Positions 11,358 to 22,700 of a stretch of 64,000 nt of DNA are shown piece by piece (the first letter of the stretch is position 1; each line of letters starts with the position of its first letter). The DNA lies in contig ML991837.1 in the NCBI GenBank assembly GCA_010094025.1, forward strand, positions 1 through 64,000, given 5' to 3'. The translations under genes and the position numbers were made by a program. The stretch is from Viridothelium virens (taxonomy: Eukaryota; Ascomycota; Dothideomycetes; Trypetheliales; Trypetheliaceae). Under the pieces are notes generated by a model. That model was not told where the DNA came from. It did not search any database and saw only the letters and a program-made list of their open reading frames with translations.

Positions 11358-12949
11358 ATGTTTTCACACGGCCAGCTACTGGCCATTGAGGCCATTGAGC
11401 GTATCATGTCCGTCGTTTCCCTCTGTGGAGCGTTGTTCATCATATGTTCATTCTTGCTTTTTCGTAGAATCCGCAAACCAATCAACCGACTAGTCTTCTA
11501 TGCAACTTTTGGCAACTTGCTCACGAATGTCGCCACTCTTGTTTCCACCAGTGGCATTCATGCCGGCAACAGCAGCGCCTTGTGCATTTTCCAAGGCTTC
11601 TTCATTCAAATGTTGATGCCCGCTGATGCCTTTTGGACGTTTTGTATGGCGCTGAACGTCTATCTCACCTTCTTCAGAGGTTATACCGCAAACGACTTGC
11701 GGAGACTAGAGAAGTGGTACTTCTTGGGGTGCTATGGGGTTCCTTTTATACCAGCCCTTGTCTACCTGGTTGTCCAGTCCGCTGGCGGTCCAAAAAACAT
11801 ATATGGAAATGCAATGGTACGCGAACGAGAATTAAGTTTCCTAGTCACCTCAGTCCGCTGACATATTATTAGATCTGGTGTTGGGTATCCCTCGATTATG
11901 ATTGGATGCGCATAGCCTTCTTCTACGCACCTGTATGGTTCATCATCACAATCATTCTTACTATCTATGTTGCCACTGGCAGAGAAATCTTTATCCGCCG
12001 CGCCGCTCTACGCGAGTTCGAACATCAAACCACTGATGACCTCTACGTCAAAGACACCAAGCCCTTACCTTCAGCTCCTTCGATCGGCTCGTCGAAGAGT
12101 GAACATGGCTTTGGAGCTGTCACCAAAGTTACTGAAATTCAGGTTACATCTGAGCCGATCAAACTCGAAGTTTTCAATCCTTTGACGACCACGCGGAATG
12201 AGGCTTCCCCACCTGGTCCCGTTGAGCCCGATTATGATAATGATCGTCTTTCCTTCTCTAGCCAGCAGCGTCTCAGTGGCCCATCAACACCACCCACCAG
12301 CAAACCCCAATTCTGGTGGTCCAAAACATCCGGTTCGGAGAAGCCTGATCCTTTCACGAACCCTATTCATGACCATGGCATGAACACTAATGTCGTCACA
12401 ATGGTCACGGCCGATGCTCCAACTATCAAAAGGTCACCCAGCCTAAAGGTGATTCAAACAAGCGCCTCGCCCACTGCATTATCAACACCCGAACCTCGCT
12501 CACCCGTTTCACCCCTCGCCCCCAATCATCCTGATGGTCGCGTATCCACCTTCTCTAATGCCTCTCTGGCCCGCCCCCACACAGCCGGTTCCGAACATGT
12601 TCGGCGGCGCCTTACTGCTTCTCAATCCGCTAACAAGGCCGCGTTATCCTATTACAAGGTCGCTCTGCTGATGTTTGTGGCTCTCAGCGTGGTTTGGATT
12701 CCCTCTACCATCAACCGTCTCTACAGTCTCGTCGTGCCGGAGAAGCAAAGTTTTCCGCTGAACTTCCTTGCCGCAGGAGTCTTGCCCATGCAGGGAGCTT
12801 GGAATGCAGCGGTGTTCCTAGATACGAGTTGGACCGAATTGAAGAAGGGCGTTCGAGAGTTGAGAGAGGGAAAGACGCAAGGACGCAAAGGCAGCGTCTT
12901 CAGCGACCTGGACACGGACAATGGTGGATGGAGGAGATGGAAAGGCTAA
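11358..12949 (+). CDS. cAMP-receptor-like seven-helix G-protein coupled receptor
   Basis: Exon 1 11358-11816, intron 11817-11872 (56 nt, GTACGC donor, GCTGAC branch), exon 2 11873-12949; 511 residues. Seven hydrophobic helices are visible: SVVSLCGALFIICSFLLF, LVFYATFGNLLTNVATL, FFIQMLMPADAFWTFCMALN, WYFLGCYGVPFIPALVYL, AFFYAPVWFIITIILTIYV, then after a Ser/Pro-rich loop of roughly 220 residues YYKVALLMFVALSVVWIPS and NFLAAGVLPMQGAWNAAVFL. Conserved Cys in the third-helix entry (ALCIFQGF) and IWCWVS in loop 2 fit a disulfide. The pattern is that of fungal cAMP-receptor-like (CRL/Git3-related) receptors that act through G-alpha to cAMP/PKA. Ligand unknown. It stands alone in more than 5 kb of gene-poor DNA. 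Confidence 0.88.
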
Positions 12950-15177
12950 TGGGCCGAAGGCAAACCCCTCGGCTGAGAAACGTCGAGATACGATCTTGGA
13001 GCATTTTACGATCTTTCATCTGACAGAACTCAGATGTATGGGAGGTGGCGTGGCTTGCTTGATTTGACCTTGGGGGGTTTCGCTTCTGATACCAGGCCAG
13101 CGCGTTTTCGTGTTATTGTATGGCGCCCGCGAATTCTACGTGTACAACTACTATCTGCCTCGATGAGAGGCGCTACGCCAAAAAGCTTGTTAACAATACC
13201 CTCAAGCACTTCCAGAAAAATGAACAAACTACGTTCGCTATTACAGAACCAATCAATTCTCTAGAGCGTACCCACCCTAAGCCCCTTTCTAAGCACTTAT
13301 CTCGTCATCCTCAGGCCGATATCGTGTACTGTCAAACGCTTGTCGCAACCATCCGAGAGGTCGATATTGCGATTCCAAATTATTGGCCCAACGCTTCTCT
13401 GCAGCGCCTTCGTTGTGCGTCTCTGTTAGGCACGGCGCTGCCGAAGCTCCCACGCACTGCAGGGTACCTGCACTAGCTTAATGCTCCGGCTGCCCTTGCG
13501 TTCGCGTGCGTTGTCAGAGCCATATGTGCGATTTCACAAAAGAAATCTTTGGTACCCAATGCAAGCGAGCCACAAAATTGGATTAAAAGTAGGGTTTTCA
13601 AGGGTAACGGCCTCACTTCAGGGGGTTCTGATTGGCGAGATGAGGGAAGTCACGGAGCTAAGGCTCGGGAAAATCACAAATCAAGCGCATGCAGCCGCGC
13701 CTTGCATTCCATTTTATCGTACATCAACTCAAACAGACAAGATCATCCACTCCCATTTCCTTGCTGCTCTTTCCATCCCGATCCAGCTCCGAGCCACTAT
13801 CGGCATTTCTACGAGAGCAGATCGTCATAAATCACATTCAGTCTGGCTATGGAGTTACCAAAGACGTCATGCCCCATTAGAAAGTTTCGTATGGTCACAA
13901 TTCTCTTCAACAAGCTCCATAAGTCCCTCGTTGGCAGGGAAGCTGAGAACCTGGAGGATGCCTCGCTTAAGCAAGCCTCGCATCAGACCTCTCAAGAGCA
14001 GAGGCGTCACAGGGAGCGTATCTCATCGAGCATCGTAATCTGCCTGACTCATTGAGTGTGATTGGATCCAGCGGAGGACGCACTTAAGAAAGCTCTGGAT
14101 CGTTGATGTTCTGGCCTCATTGACTTAACCTTAGGTCGCCTCATTGGTCTGAACGATCATTGTATGAACCCTTAGTCCAACTCAATGAGAACATCAGGTA
14201 TCACATTCTGTAGGGAAATTTGCAATACATCTGACTGGTTCGGATTGCACAGCTCCTCGAAACCACTTTCTGTCTTCCCAGCGATCGACTGCCGACGGAG
14301 GCAGTAGGTGCTCTCCTTCAGCACGTCTGCATATCTAAGAACATACGCTATCACCCTATATTCAACCAATAGACGTTGTGCTCATTGAGACGCTCTACAC
14401 AGGGAGGGAATTCCAGGCGACACGAGTCCACCCCGCTCTCTACCCATGTCTGTACAATATTTCCACATCCCATTTATCGCACAGCACAGCTAGATCGTGT
14501 AGCAGCGTAAGGGGGGTTGCTGTAGGTACTTCCGCGGAACGAAAATGCAAAATTTGAAGCACCAGACTCAGAGTGTCGGGATCGTCGTCCTAGAACGGGA
14601 TTTCATCCGCATATTGTTCTGCAGATGTGATTGCTTTTTGTGCTCAGCAATTCCCTGGAGGCGTTCAAACATGGCTTGCCAGGGGATACGCCAGGACCAT
14701 GATGCACCTGCAGACGGCGAAAGTTGCAGTCTTGAAGCCCTTCCGGACTGTGGGTCGGTAATCGGCCCGGGCACGAAGGATTTCCACAGGGACCTCTGCC
14801 ATCGTTGAAGAAAAAGATTAGTGTGTTGCATGAAGAGCATGGAGCAGGCAACTCGCTGATTGATGGCTCCTGTATTACGGCAATGGAAGGAAGTAATGAT
14901 ATCTATTCTTTCTGCGGTATAGAGAGAGAGACGGATTCAATTCGATGGCACTAGCAGCTACTGGAGTCTAGAGATAGAACCGTGGACAGTTTCAATCCAA
15001 CAGAAGCAGCTACATATAACGTTGCATCCTCCAGGATTTTGTAGTCCATCTTATCTTCCCGTTCCCTGTCATCCTGGATTTAAGTCCGTCGGGATAGTGA
15101 TGGATTATGACAGCAGAAAGCCTCTCTGAGCAAGTAGAGTATCGTAGATCCGGGATTGACTGAGCCACAAAGAATAC
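12950..15177. other. Gene-poor stretch
   Basis: About 2.2 kb downstream of the receptor. Frames up to 185 codons occur (13481-14038 plus) but have no recognisable domain and overlap other frames. A small Cys-rich minus-strand frame at 14603-14851 is undecided. No transposon or RNA signature seen. Confidence 0.4.
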
Positions 15178-15535
15178 CTACATAGTAGCGTGCGGGTCCA
15201 CGTATGGCACCGGAGTGAGTAGAGGTGCGTCATTATCGTTGTCGTTCGACTGATCTACCCATAGTGTACGACCCACGAACCCCTAATTATTGAGGTGATT
15301 TACTGCTGAAGTGGCTGCATAGTTATCATGAAATGTAGCTAAGCCGGAGCCATTTGATTTTTCACTCTCGCGGTTGAGGATCAGCCTAAACCGTGGTCTT
15401 TGTCCAACTCGGCTCAGCGTATCCGTAATCTGTTCTTCACTGACAGCTGATATAGCCCAATTATATTGCACGTAGCGGCACTCGCAATCACTGGCTTCAG
15501 CCAATGTTACCCACGAATAAAGTCTCTAATGCCAT
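15178..15535 (-). pseudogene. Decayed RRM gene, CstF64/Rna15 type
   Basis: On the minus strand an ATG at 15535 begins MALETLFVGNI, an RNP2 motif. The frame is then interrupted and resumes with AVSEEQITDTLSRVGQ, FRLILNRESEKSNGSGLATF (RNP1 at GSGLATF), AATSAVNHLNN, reaches a TAG at 15283-15285 where the family normally has an aromatic residue, and goes on in the same frame with VGRTLWVDQSNDNDNDAP to a second stop at 15178. Order and spacing match the N-terminal RRM of cleavage-stimulation factor CstF64/Rna15 (GNIPY..EEQ, FRL, G.GF..F, AAASAVRNLN, GR.LRVD.SND). The Pro-Tyr after GNI is missing, no intron removes the TAG, and the hinge and C-terminal domains are absent. I read it as a partial duplicate that has lost function; an expressed short form is not excluded. 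Confidence 0.6.
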
Positions 15536-16914
15536 TTTGTAGTTGCGACGGTTTATGAGAGTGAGCGTACAGTAGGAAGTCTGATGTCGGGCGGGGAGTA
15601 CTCGAGAACAACAAAGGTCCGCACCTATCGTACCTGTTGCACGCAAAATCCTCCATATTTCGTACCCGTGAGTGATTGTGCTGAAACTTTGTGTTTTCCC
15701 CACGAATTATGCACCCCACCAATATTGCTTTTGAACCGGTGGGTCTACGACTTGCGCGACGTCGTCAGGATGCCTCGTAGCGGTGAGGGGCGCCGAGAAA
15801 AGGATTCCGTAGGTGGCGCTCGTATCGACAACGTGTGGCTGTCTTGCTATCTTGCGACAATTGTCTGGAGTGGAACGCTGTGCTTCTACACGGTTCTCAG
15901 AGAAATATTTACATATATATATACTAGAGAAGCCTCTATTTCGCTATCAAAGGTGCCCAGGTAGCTGATTAATGTGTATAGTTTAAGGATCCAGCAGTGC
16001 AATACAGTGTGATTTTCTCACCCTTTGCCCCCTTTCGATTAGCTGTCCGGTGAATTCATGACTAGCATTTTTGCTAGAGATCCTATTGATAGCTAGTGCT
16101 ACCCTCTGACCACAGCAGGGCTTGTTATACATACCACAGCCCCACTGGCTTTGTCCCTGCTCTATTCTCTTTACTTCTGAGATTGGAACAGGCATCCAAG
16201 CACCACCGCCATGGAAAGGGAATTCGATGCTGCATTCAAGCCGAAGGTGTAACGCGGCTTAAAGCAGAGTGATGTGCGAGTGGGGGTCCAAGCTTGCATT
16301 AGCGTAGACACAAACACTCCGGATGGATTACTACCTAGCTGATTACATATCACCTTATTGGACTCTGTCTTTGGAGTATGTACTCCGTATAATGATCGCA
16401 TGCTTGCAGCGAGCGAGACCTTTTTCCTCTTCTGACTTTCACTAGACGAGCGCGGATGCAGAATGACATAATTGTGAGTGATCTGACAAGATACTGATGC
16501 ACATTTGTCGCGTTGGGCACCTATTCTCAAGTTGTGATAATTTGGCGCTTTCGGCTTCACCAGCTTTACAGTGTAGTCCAAGGGGTATATTCTAGACGTT
16601 CATCCCGTAAAAAGAGCAAAACCCACATGCTCAATATCAGGCACCAATTCATGACGCGAGCCATCCGAAGCCAACCCGGGATATACATCTGAACGTGGAC
16701 GCGTAACGTGAAAATAGCATATCCAAGAGCAAGGTGCGCCACCCGAGGACGTATCAAACCAACCAACACAGGAGAGATGGTCAAGACAGTCTAGGGTATA
16801 CATAGAAAACATACCCAACAACTGCCACCGAGAAAAAGAAAAGCCGCATCTTTAGAGTTCCCTAGAAACCATAACGAACAAGAATTCAAAGGAAATTATG
16901 TAGCATTACCTCCA
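15536..16914. other. Gene-poor stretch before GPC1 3' end
   Basis: About 1.4 kb. A 136-codon minus frame (16171-16581) and a 126-codon plus frame (15584-15964) show no recognisable similarity. An AT run (ATATATATATAC, near 15914) is present. Nothing else supported. Confidence 0.4.
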
Positions 16915-18897
16915 TTACTGCTTTCTCTCTCTCATCTCCCCCTCGTCTCCAGCCTTTTCGGCAGCAAGACCAGAGCTGATGCCGGAGACCTGACGCTTGA
17001 TCTTGCCACTTTGAAGTCCAGTCTCGTGATCAAGGAGCGGGATAGCATCGAGGCTCCCACTTCTACCATGGTTTCCAGTGCTCGTGTCTTCTTGATTTCC
17101 AATACCAAGTCCAGGTATCAGTCCCCCACCATCACTCGCATCGCTGGCTTTCCTCTCTCCATTTTCCTTCACAAAGGGATCGTTCCCCTTCTCAACAGCC
17201 GGCGTTGACGCTGTGCTCGTAAACGCGCCAGGAGCCTGCGCCGCTTGTCCCAGGCTCACACCATCCACTGGCGTCAAGAGAGGGGTTATTTTGCCCTTCG
17301 GGCCCTCTGGACTCTGCTGCCATTTGGCCACATCCTTTTTCAGCGCCTCGAGCTCCTTCTGGAAACGCTTTCCGAAGACATCGAGATAGTAGGATGCGCC
17401 GTTCCAGCAGCTCCAGGCGAAGACCACCATCATATATGCGGCACTGAACCAGCGATAGCAAAACCAGATCGGGCATGGCAGCATTGTGATGAGCGCATAG
17501 ATGTACTGGATCATCATGAAGGTAGGCTCTTGCAGAGCTTCGGGTTGTCGAAGGACAAAGTTGCCAAGCCAGGTTCCCTTGTAGGATCGACGAAGCCAGG
17601 TAAAGGAGGTTGGGCGTCCTGCAGCAATCTTTTCTCGACGGCGAACAGTGATAAAGAAATGGTAGGAGAGTTGCCAAATAGCATAGGGGATCGTAGCCCA
17701 GAATAGCATCTCAGGAAGAGAATAGTAGAAAGGACCTCTACTTTGCGGGTTCTTGAGGGTCCAAATAGCGGGAAAACGGACCTTTTGTTCGGCCTCAGGG
17801 AAGAGATGAACGAGGCAGTGAAGAGTTACTGGTGGCATAATGTGTATGAAGAGACTGAGTATTCATGTCAGCGCATGCTATTATTCGAGCTTCTGCATAA
17901 CACACCTCGTCACTTTTTCCACGGAATGGAAGACAAGCGAGTTTCTCCACATGGCAATAGCAACAGCATTATTTCCGAATGCCAGACAGAAGGCACTGAT
18001 GAATAACCGCTTGGAGCGCGGGAAAACCCAGATGCTCAAAACCGTGAGAAGGTTGACGAAATAGCACAAATCCACCAGAAAGTAATGCATCCCTCTTCGA
18101 TGATATGTGATGAACCGGATTGGCATAAAATATATTAGCTGAGCCGCATACCAGTAGTGAAACCATTCCGGGTGGGCGCCAATGAGATAGCCGCTGATAA
18201 AAATGTTCATACACCCTGCAATGAACGAAACCTTCTCTCGGAGAGTAATAGTCTTTGAGTTGTTCCATCGCTTGCCTAGCCGGTCAACAGAGTCCCGCAT
18301 ACGCTTCCGGTACTTATCAAGCTGCTCATCCGCTGTAGGTAAACGCCTCCGCCATTCGTCGACCACACGATCCTTCGCGCTGAGGCCTGTCGTCTTCAGT
18401 CGCTGTTGCTGCCGTCGAACGCGCTCTGTATGGATAGACGCCATATGCTGAATCTTCTCGAGCCGCTGCGGCAGCGCAAGGTTCTCCAGGATGTCCAATA
18501 TTGTCATCTTTTCTAAAGGCGGAAACTGGTCATCTTCTTGGAACGAACTAGTCGAAGCTGTTCGAGAGAGTCCAATGGAGGGAGATGGCGGAGATGAAGA
18601 GGTATTTGGCGTCTTGCAGCCATTTGGTCCGAGGCCAGCCGGAGGACCTTGAAGTCCTGCATTTGGAGAAGAGATATCTCCATTGGACGAAAATGACCCT
18701 CGAGGTGTCGATCCGCTGAACAGATCAGGGGAGCCAGAGGTCAATGTCTCGTCCAAGCCAGCCGGCTGCGACTTGGATTTAGGTATAGGTATAGGTGCTG
18801 ACATATTGTTCGAGTCCTCCTCCTCCTCCACAGGTTCGAGATAAGAATACGACCTTTGATGAAGGGGGCGGCACGGAAGAGAGGATATCACTGTCAT
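16915..18897 (-). CDS. GPC1: Glycerophosphocholine acyltransferase (DUF2838)
   Basis: Two exons, 18897-17906 and 17854-16915, with a 51-nt intron (GTGTGT donor, GCTGAC branch) that restores KVTSLFIHIMPPVTLHCLVH across the junction; 643 residues from the first ATG or 612 from the ATG at 18804 (MSAPIPIPKSKSQ), which I find equally likely. After a Ser/Pro-rich tail come multiple membrane helices and the DUF2838 landmarks WFHYWYAAQLIYFMPIRFI, HYFLVDLCYFVNLL, AFGNNAVAIAMWRNSLVFHS and YYSLPEMLFWATIPYAIWQ. Gpc1 moves an acyl group onto glycerophosphocholine, giving lysophosphatidylcholine, a deacylation-reacylation route in the ER membrane. A Trp/Lys coiled-coil-like stretch and a Ser-rich C-terminus follow the last helix. 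Divergent from SMC1. Confidence 0.92.
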
Positions 18898-19761
18898 TTT
18901 GAAGAAATCTCAGTCAGCAACCGTGTCACATATTCATTATAAATCTCCTCACTAGGGAGGGAGAAATTGTAAAGCTCAAGATAACCGCCAGCAGTATTCT
19001 GAGCGAGGTGTAGGGAATGATAGCAAGACTCGGCAAACGGGTTGACGAAAGGCGGAACGATGGAACACATACCTCCTGCAGGTAACGAGTAGTCTGAGCT
19101 AGGTGTGGTGAGGAGATGGTTTGCTGCCTACTGGGGTCGAGATGGCGATAGGGTGATAGGGACATGGATCACAACCGTTCATCAAATGTGGTAGGCAAGA
19201 ATGCTCCACAGGCGGAGAAGCAGCGGCACCAGGACAAAGATGACATGCGACCAGCGAAACAAGGTGCAGTAGAAAGGTGTGCGGCCGGTTGGCGCGCTGC
19301 TCGTGATCATTCAAAAGCCATGTTGTTGTCCGCTGTGGAATTCAGATGCTGCCACGATGCCACCGCGGCAGAGCTCATTGGGTCGCGGCCTATTTATTCC
19401 CTGCATGAGATCTGGACAGTCACCCAACATCTAAGCCCTTCCCGCATCGCCTTATCTAACTGATTATGGAACACATAGCACTGAGTTGTTTAGTCAGGGT
19501 CTGCAGACTGAGGCAGAAGGACTGGCCTGTTGCCATGTGGTATCCATCTGTGCGCGCTCTTCAACCTTTGTTACCTTCAGACGTCACGCCCATCATGTTC
19601 CCCTTTCGGGCTTAGCGCACCCTTACCGCGTCTATCGACAAACCACACGCGTCGTGCCCTCCCAAAAGGACGCCCGCTCAGGCATCTCGACATCGCTCAT
19701 CCGCCTTGCGCCCTCGCTGTCGACCGTCAAGCGTCGCGCACAACGCGTCGGTATCGCCAAT
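18898..19761. promoter_or_regulatory. Divergent promoter region GPC1 / SMC1
   Basis: 864 bp between start codons, with no protein-like frame. The part just before SMC1 (about 19560-19760) is pyrimidine-rich and probably its leader. Confidence 0.45.
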
Positions 19762-22700
19762 ATGGGAAAGCTTATTCGACTCGAGCTCTTCAGTGCGTTT
19801 CCAATTCCCGCCGCTCTATAGGTCTGATGCAGTGGAATACTGACAGCCCTCAGATTTCAAGTCATACAAAGGTCACCATGTCATGCAGTTCGGCAACTCC
19901 TACTTCACCTCTATCATCGGTCCCAATGGCTCGGGCAAGTCCAATTCGTGCGCACCACCGCAGACATTATCCGGCTTGACGCTTGCGCTCACTCTTGTTT
20001 AGCATGGATGCCATCTCGTTCGTCCTCGGCATAAAATCATCTCACCTGCGATCCACTCAGTTGCGCGACTTGGTCTACCGTGGCCGCGTTCTCAAGACTT
20101 CAAAAATCAATGCCGACGGCACCGCGACCGAACAAGCTGAAGAGAGTAGTGTCAATGGCACCAACGGTCATGCTAATGGAGATGCTGGATCAGATGAAGA
20201 GGATACGCAGACAGCAAGTCAGCGCATCGATCCCCAGACTGCCTGGGTTATGGCAGTCTACGAAGACGACGCAGGAGAGGAAATTCGATGGAAGCGCAGT
20301 ATTACGAGTACCGGCCAAAGTGAATACCGAATCAACAACCGAGTCGTCGGAGCCAAGCAGTACAACGAAGCACTCGAGGAGCAAAACATTCTCATCAAAG
20401 CGCGCAATTTTCTCGTATTTCAGGGCGATGTCGAAGCCATAGCATCTCAGTCGCCCAAAGACTTGACGCGTCTCATTGAGCAGATATCCGGTAGTTTGGA
20501 ATACAAAGCTGATTATGACCGGCTCAAGGTCGAAGCGGATAAGGCTGCTGAAGAGCAGAATTTCAAGCTGAACCAGCGGCGCGGCATCAATTCGGAGATC
20601 AAGCAATATCAGGAACAGAAGCGAGAAGCAGACAATTTTCAAAAGAAAGTGGAAGAGCATGATCAGGCGGTCGTCACACAAGTTCTCTACAAACTATTTC
20701 AATTCCAGCGAGTAATGGAGGAGTCTGGCGCGGAGATCCAGCGGCATCAGGAAGAATTGAAGGAATTCCGCCGGAGTGTTGAGAAATACGAAACGAGGCT
20801 TTCAGAAACACAACGTGATCAAGCGAAGGCTGCAAAGGACGTCAACAAGGTGCAAAGGAGCATCAAACAAAAAGAAAGAGACGTCGAGGATAAAGAGAAC
20901 GATATAGTGCCAATCGATGAGAAGATTTCCATCTCCAAAGATAAGCTCAAGATTCGACAAGAATCCATTGCAAAGCGGATGAAGGAGCGAGCAGAACAGT
21001 CCCAGAAAGTTGAAAAACTGCAGAAAGACCTCGGGAATGTACAAAAAGCCCAGAAGCGATGGGAACAGGAGCGGGCCCAGACAATGCAGCAGGAAGGCCG
21101 CCAACTAAGCCCGGCTGATGTCTCGGAGTATTCCAACCTGAGAAGCGAAGTCACTCGGCGCACTGTTGAGGACCGCACCCAGGCGAACGATTTGCAGCGC
21201 CAATCGAATACAGAAAAAGATATCGTGAACAACCTCAAGAGCAAGCTTGACATCGCACAGGCAAGGGTTGAGAAACTCGACAACGAAATTCGGGATTTGC
21301 GCGAGAGACAGCAGGAAGCCAGGACCCAGGTTAAGACGACGTCAAAAGATATCGAAGCCAAGAACAAAGAAATCAACAATATCAACTCCGATCATCGCAG
21401 GACGGAGCTCAGGAAAGAGGAGATCGAAGACAAGGTGACAGAGCTCAACCGAAAGATCAACCATTACAATGATGCGCAGCAACTCTCCCAAAAAGAGGCT
21501 CGCAATCGTGATATCCTCGCATCGTTGAAACGTCTCTTTCCCGGTGTGCGTGGCCGACTTTTCGAACTTTGCAAGCCCAAACAGAAGAAGTACGAAACAG
21601 CAGTGAGCATAGCACTGGGTCGCTATTTTGAGTCTATTGTTGTAGACACGGAAAAGACAGGAAGGGACTGCATCCAATATCTCAAGGAAAAGCGCTTGGG
21701 AATTTGTAGCACCATCCCGCTTGATACAATTCAGCACAAAGCTCCCAACCCGAATCTGAAGGGGATGCATCGAGGCATGCGTCTTGCCGTCGACACTATG
21801 GATTATGAACACGCCTTTGAGCGTGCCTTCTATCTGGCTTGCGGCAATACCATTGTCTGCGATGACCTTGAAATCGCTAAATATTTGTGTTATAGCAAAG
21901 GCGTCGATGCTCGAGCCGTTACCATCGATGGCACGGTCATTCACAAAGGAGGTAATATGACGGGAGGGCGAGGGCCAGATGATCAAGCCAAAGCCTCTTC
22001 GCGGCGATGGGATGACGCCGAGATTGAGAACATGCGCACTGTCAGGGAGAACTTCCTAGCAGAACACCATCGTATTACTAGCAGTCAGGAAGCTCAGCGG
22101 GCAAGATCAAGGCTCGAAATGCTCCGATCAGAAGTCGCAGGCTTAGAGTCACGTCAAACTTTTCAGAACGATGAAATCAAGAGTCTGGACCGGAACATCG
22201 CGTCGAAGCGCGCCGAGCGTGAATATAATGCCAATACTGCTGCTGAGATCCAGCCAAAATATGACGAGCGAGCGTCGGGACTTGAAGGATTGCGTCGCAC
22301 TCTCAAACGTCACGAGGACGCCATAGCGGCAGTCGCAGACCAAGTGTTTGCTCAATTCTGCACGCGCTTAGGCTATAGCAACATTCGTGCTTATGAGTCC
22401 GCGCAGGGGACAGTGCAGCAGGAAATGGAAGGAGAAAGGCTGCAATTCAATAAGCAAACCAAGGCCCTCAACCTTCAAGTACAATTTGAGACTGGTCAGC
22501 TTGCTGAGGTGGATGACAGGGTCCAAAGACTTCAGGCAGAGGTGGATAGGGATAACCTAGGGATCGAGGAACTTGAGAGACAGCGGGAAGAATTGGCGAG
22601 CGAGATGGATGTCCTCAATGCCGAAATGGAGCAATTCGGTGATGAGATGAAGTCTCTGAATGAACGACTCGAGGAGAGACAACAACGTGTCGCTGAAGCC

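Noticed and set aside
13481-14038. 185-codon plus-strand frame in the gene-poor region
   Set aside because: Overlaps several other frames, composition Ser/Arg-rich and no similarity recognised.
14603-14851. 82-codon minus frame with CSSCNTLIFFFN and CGNPSCPG
   Set aside because: The CxxC pairs look like a small zinc ribbon, but the rest is not protein-like and an overlapping frame is equally open. Not enough evidence.
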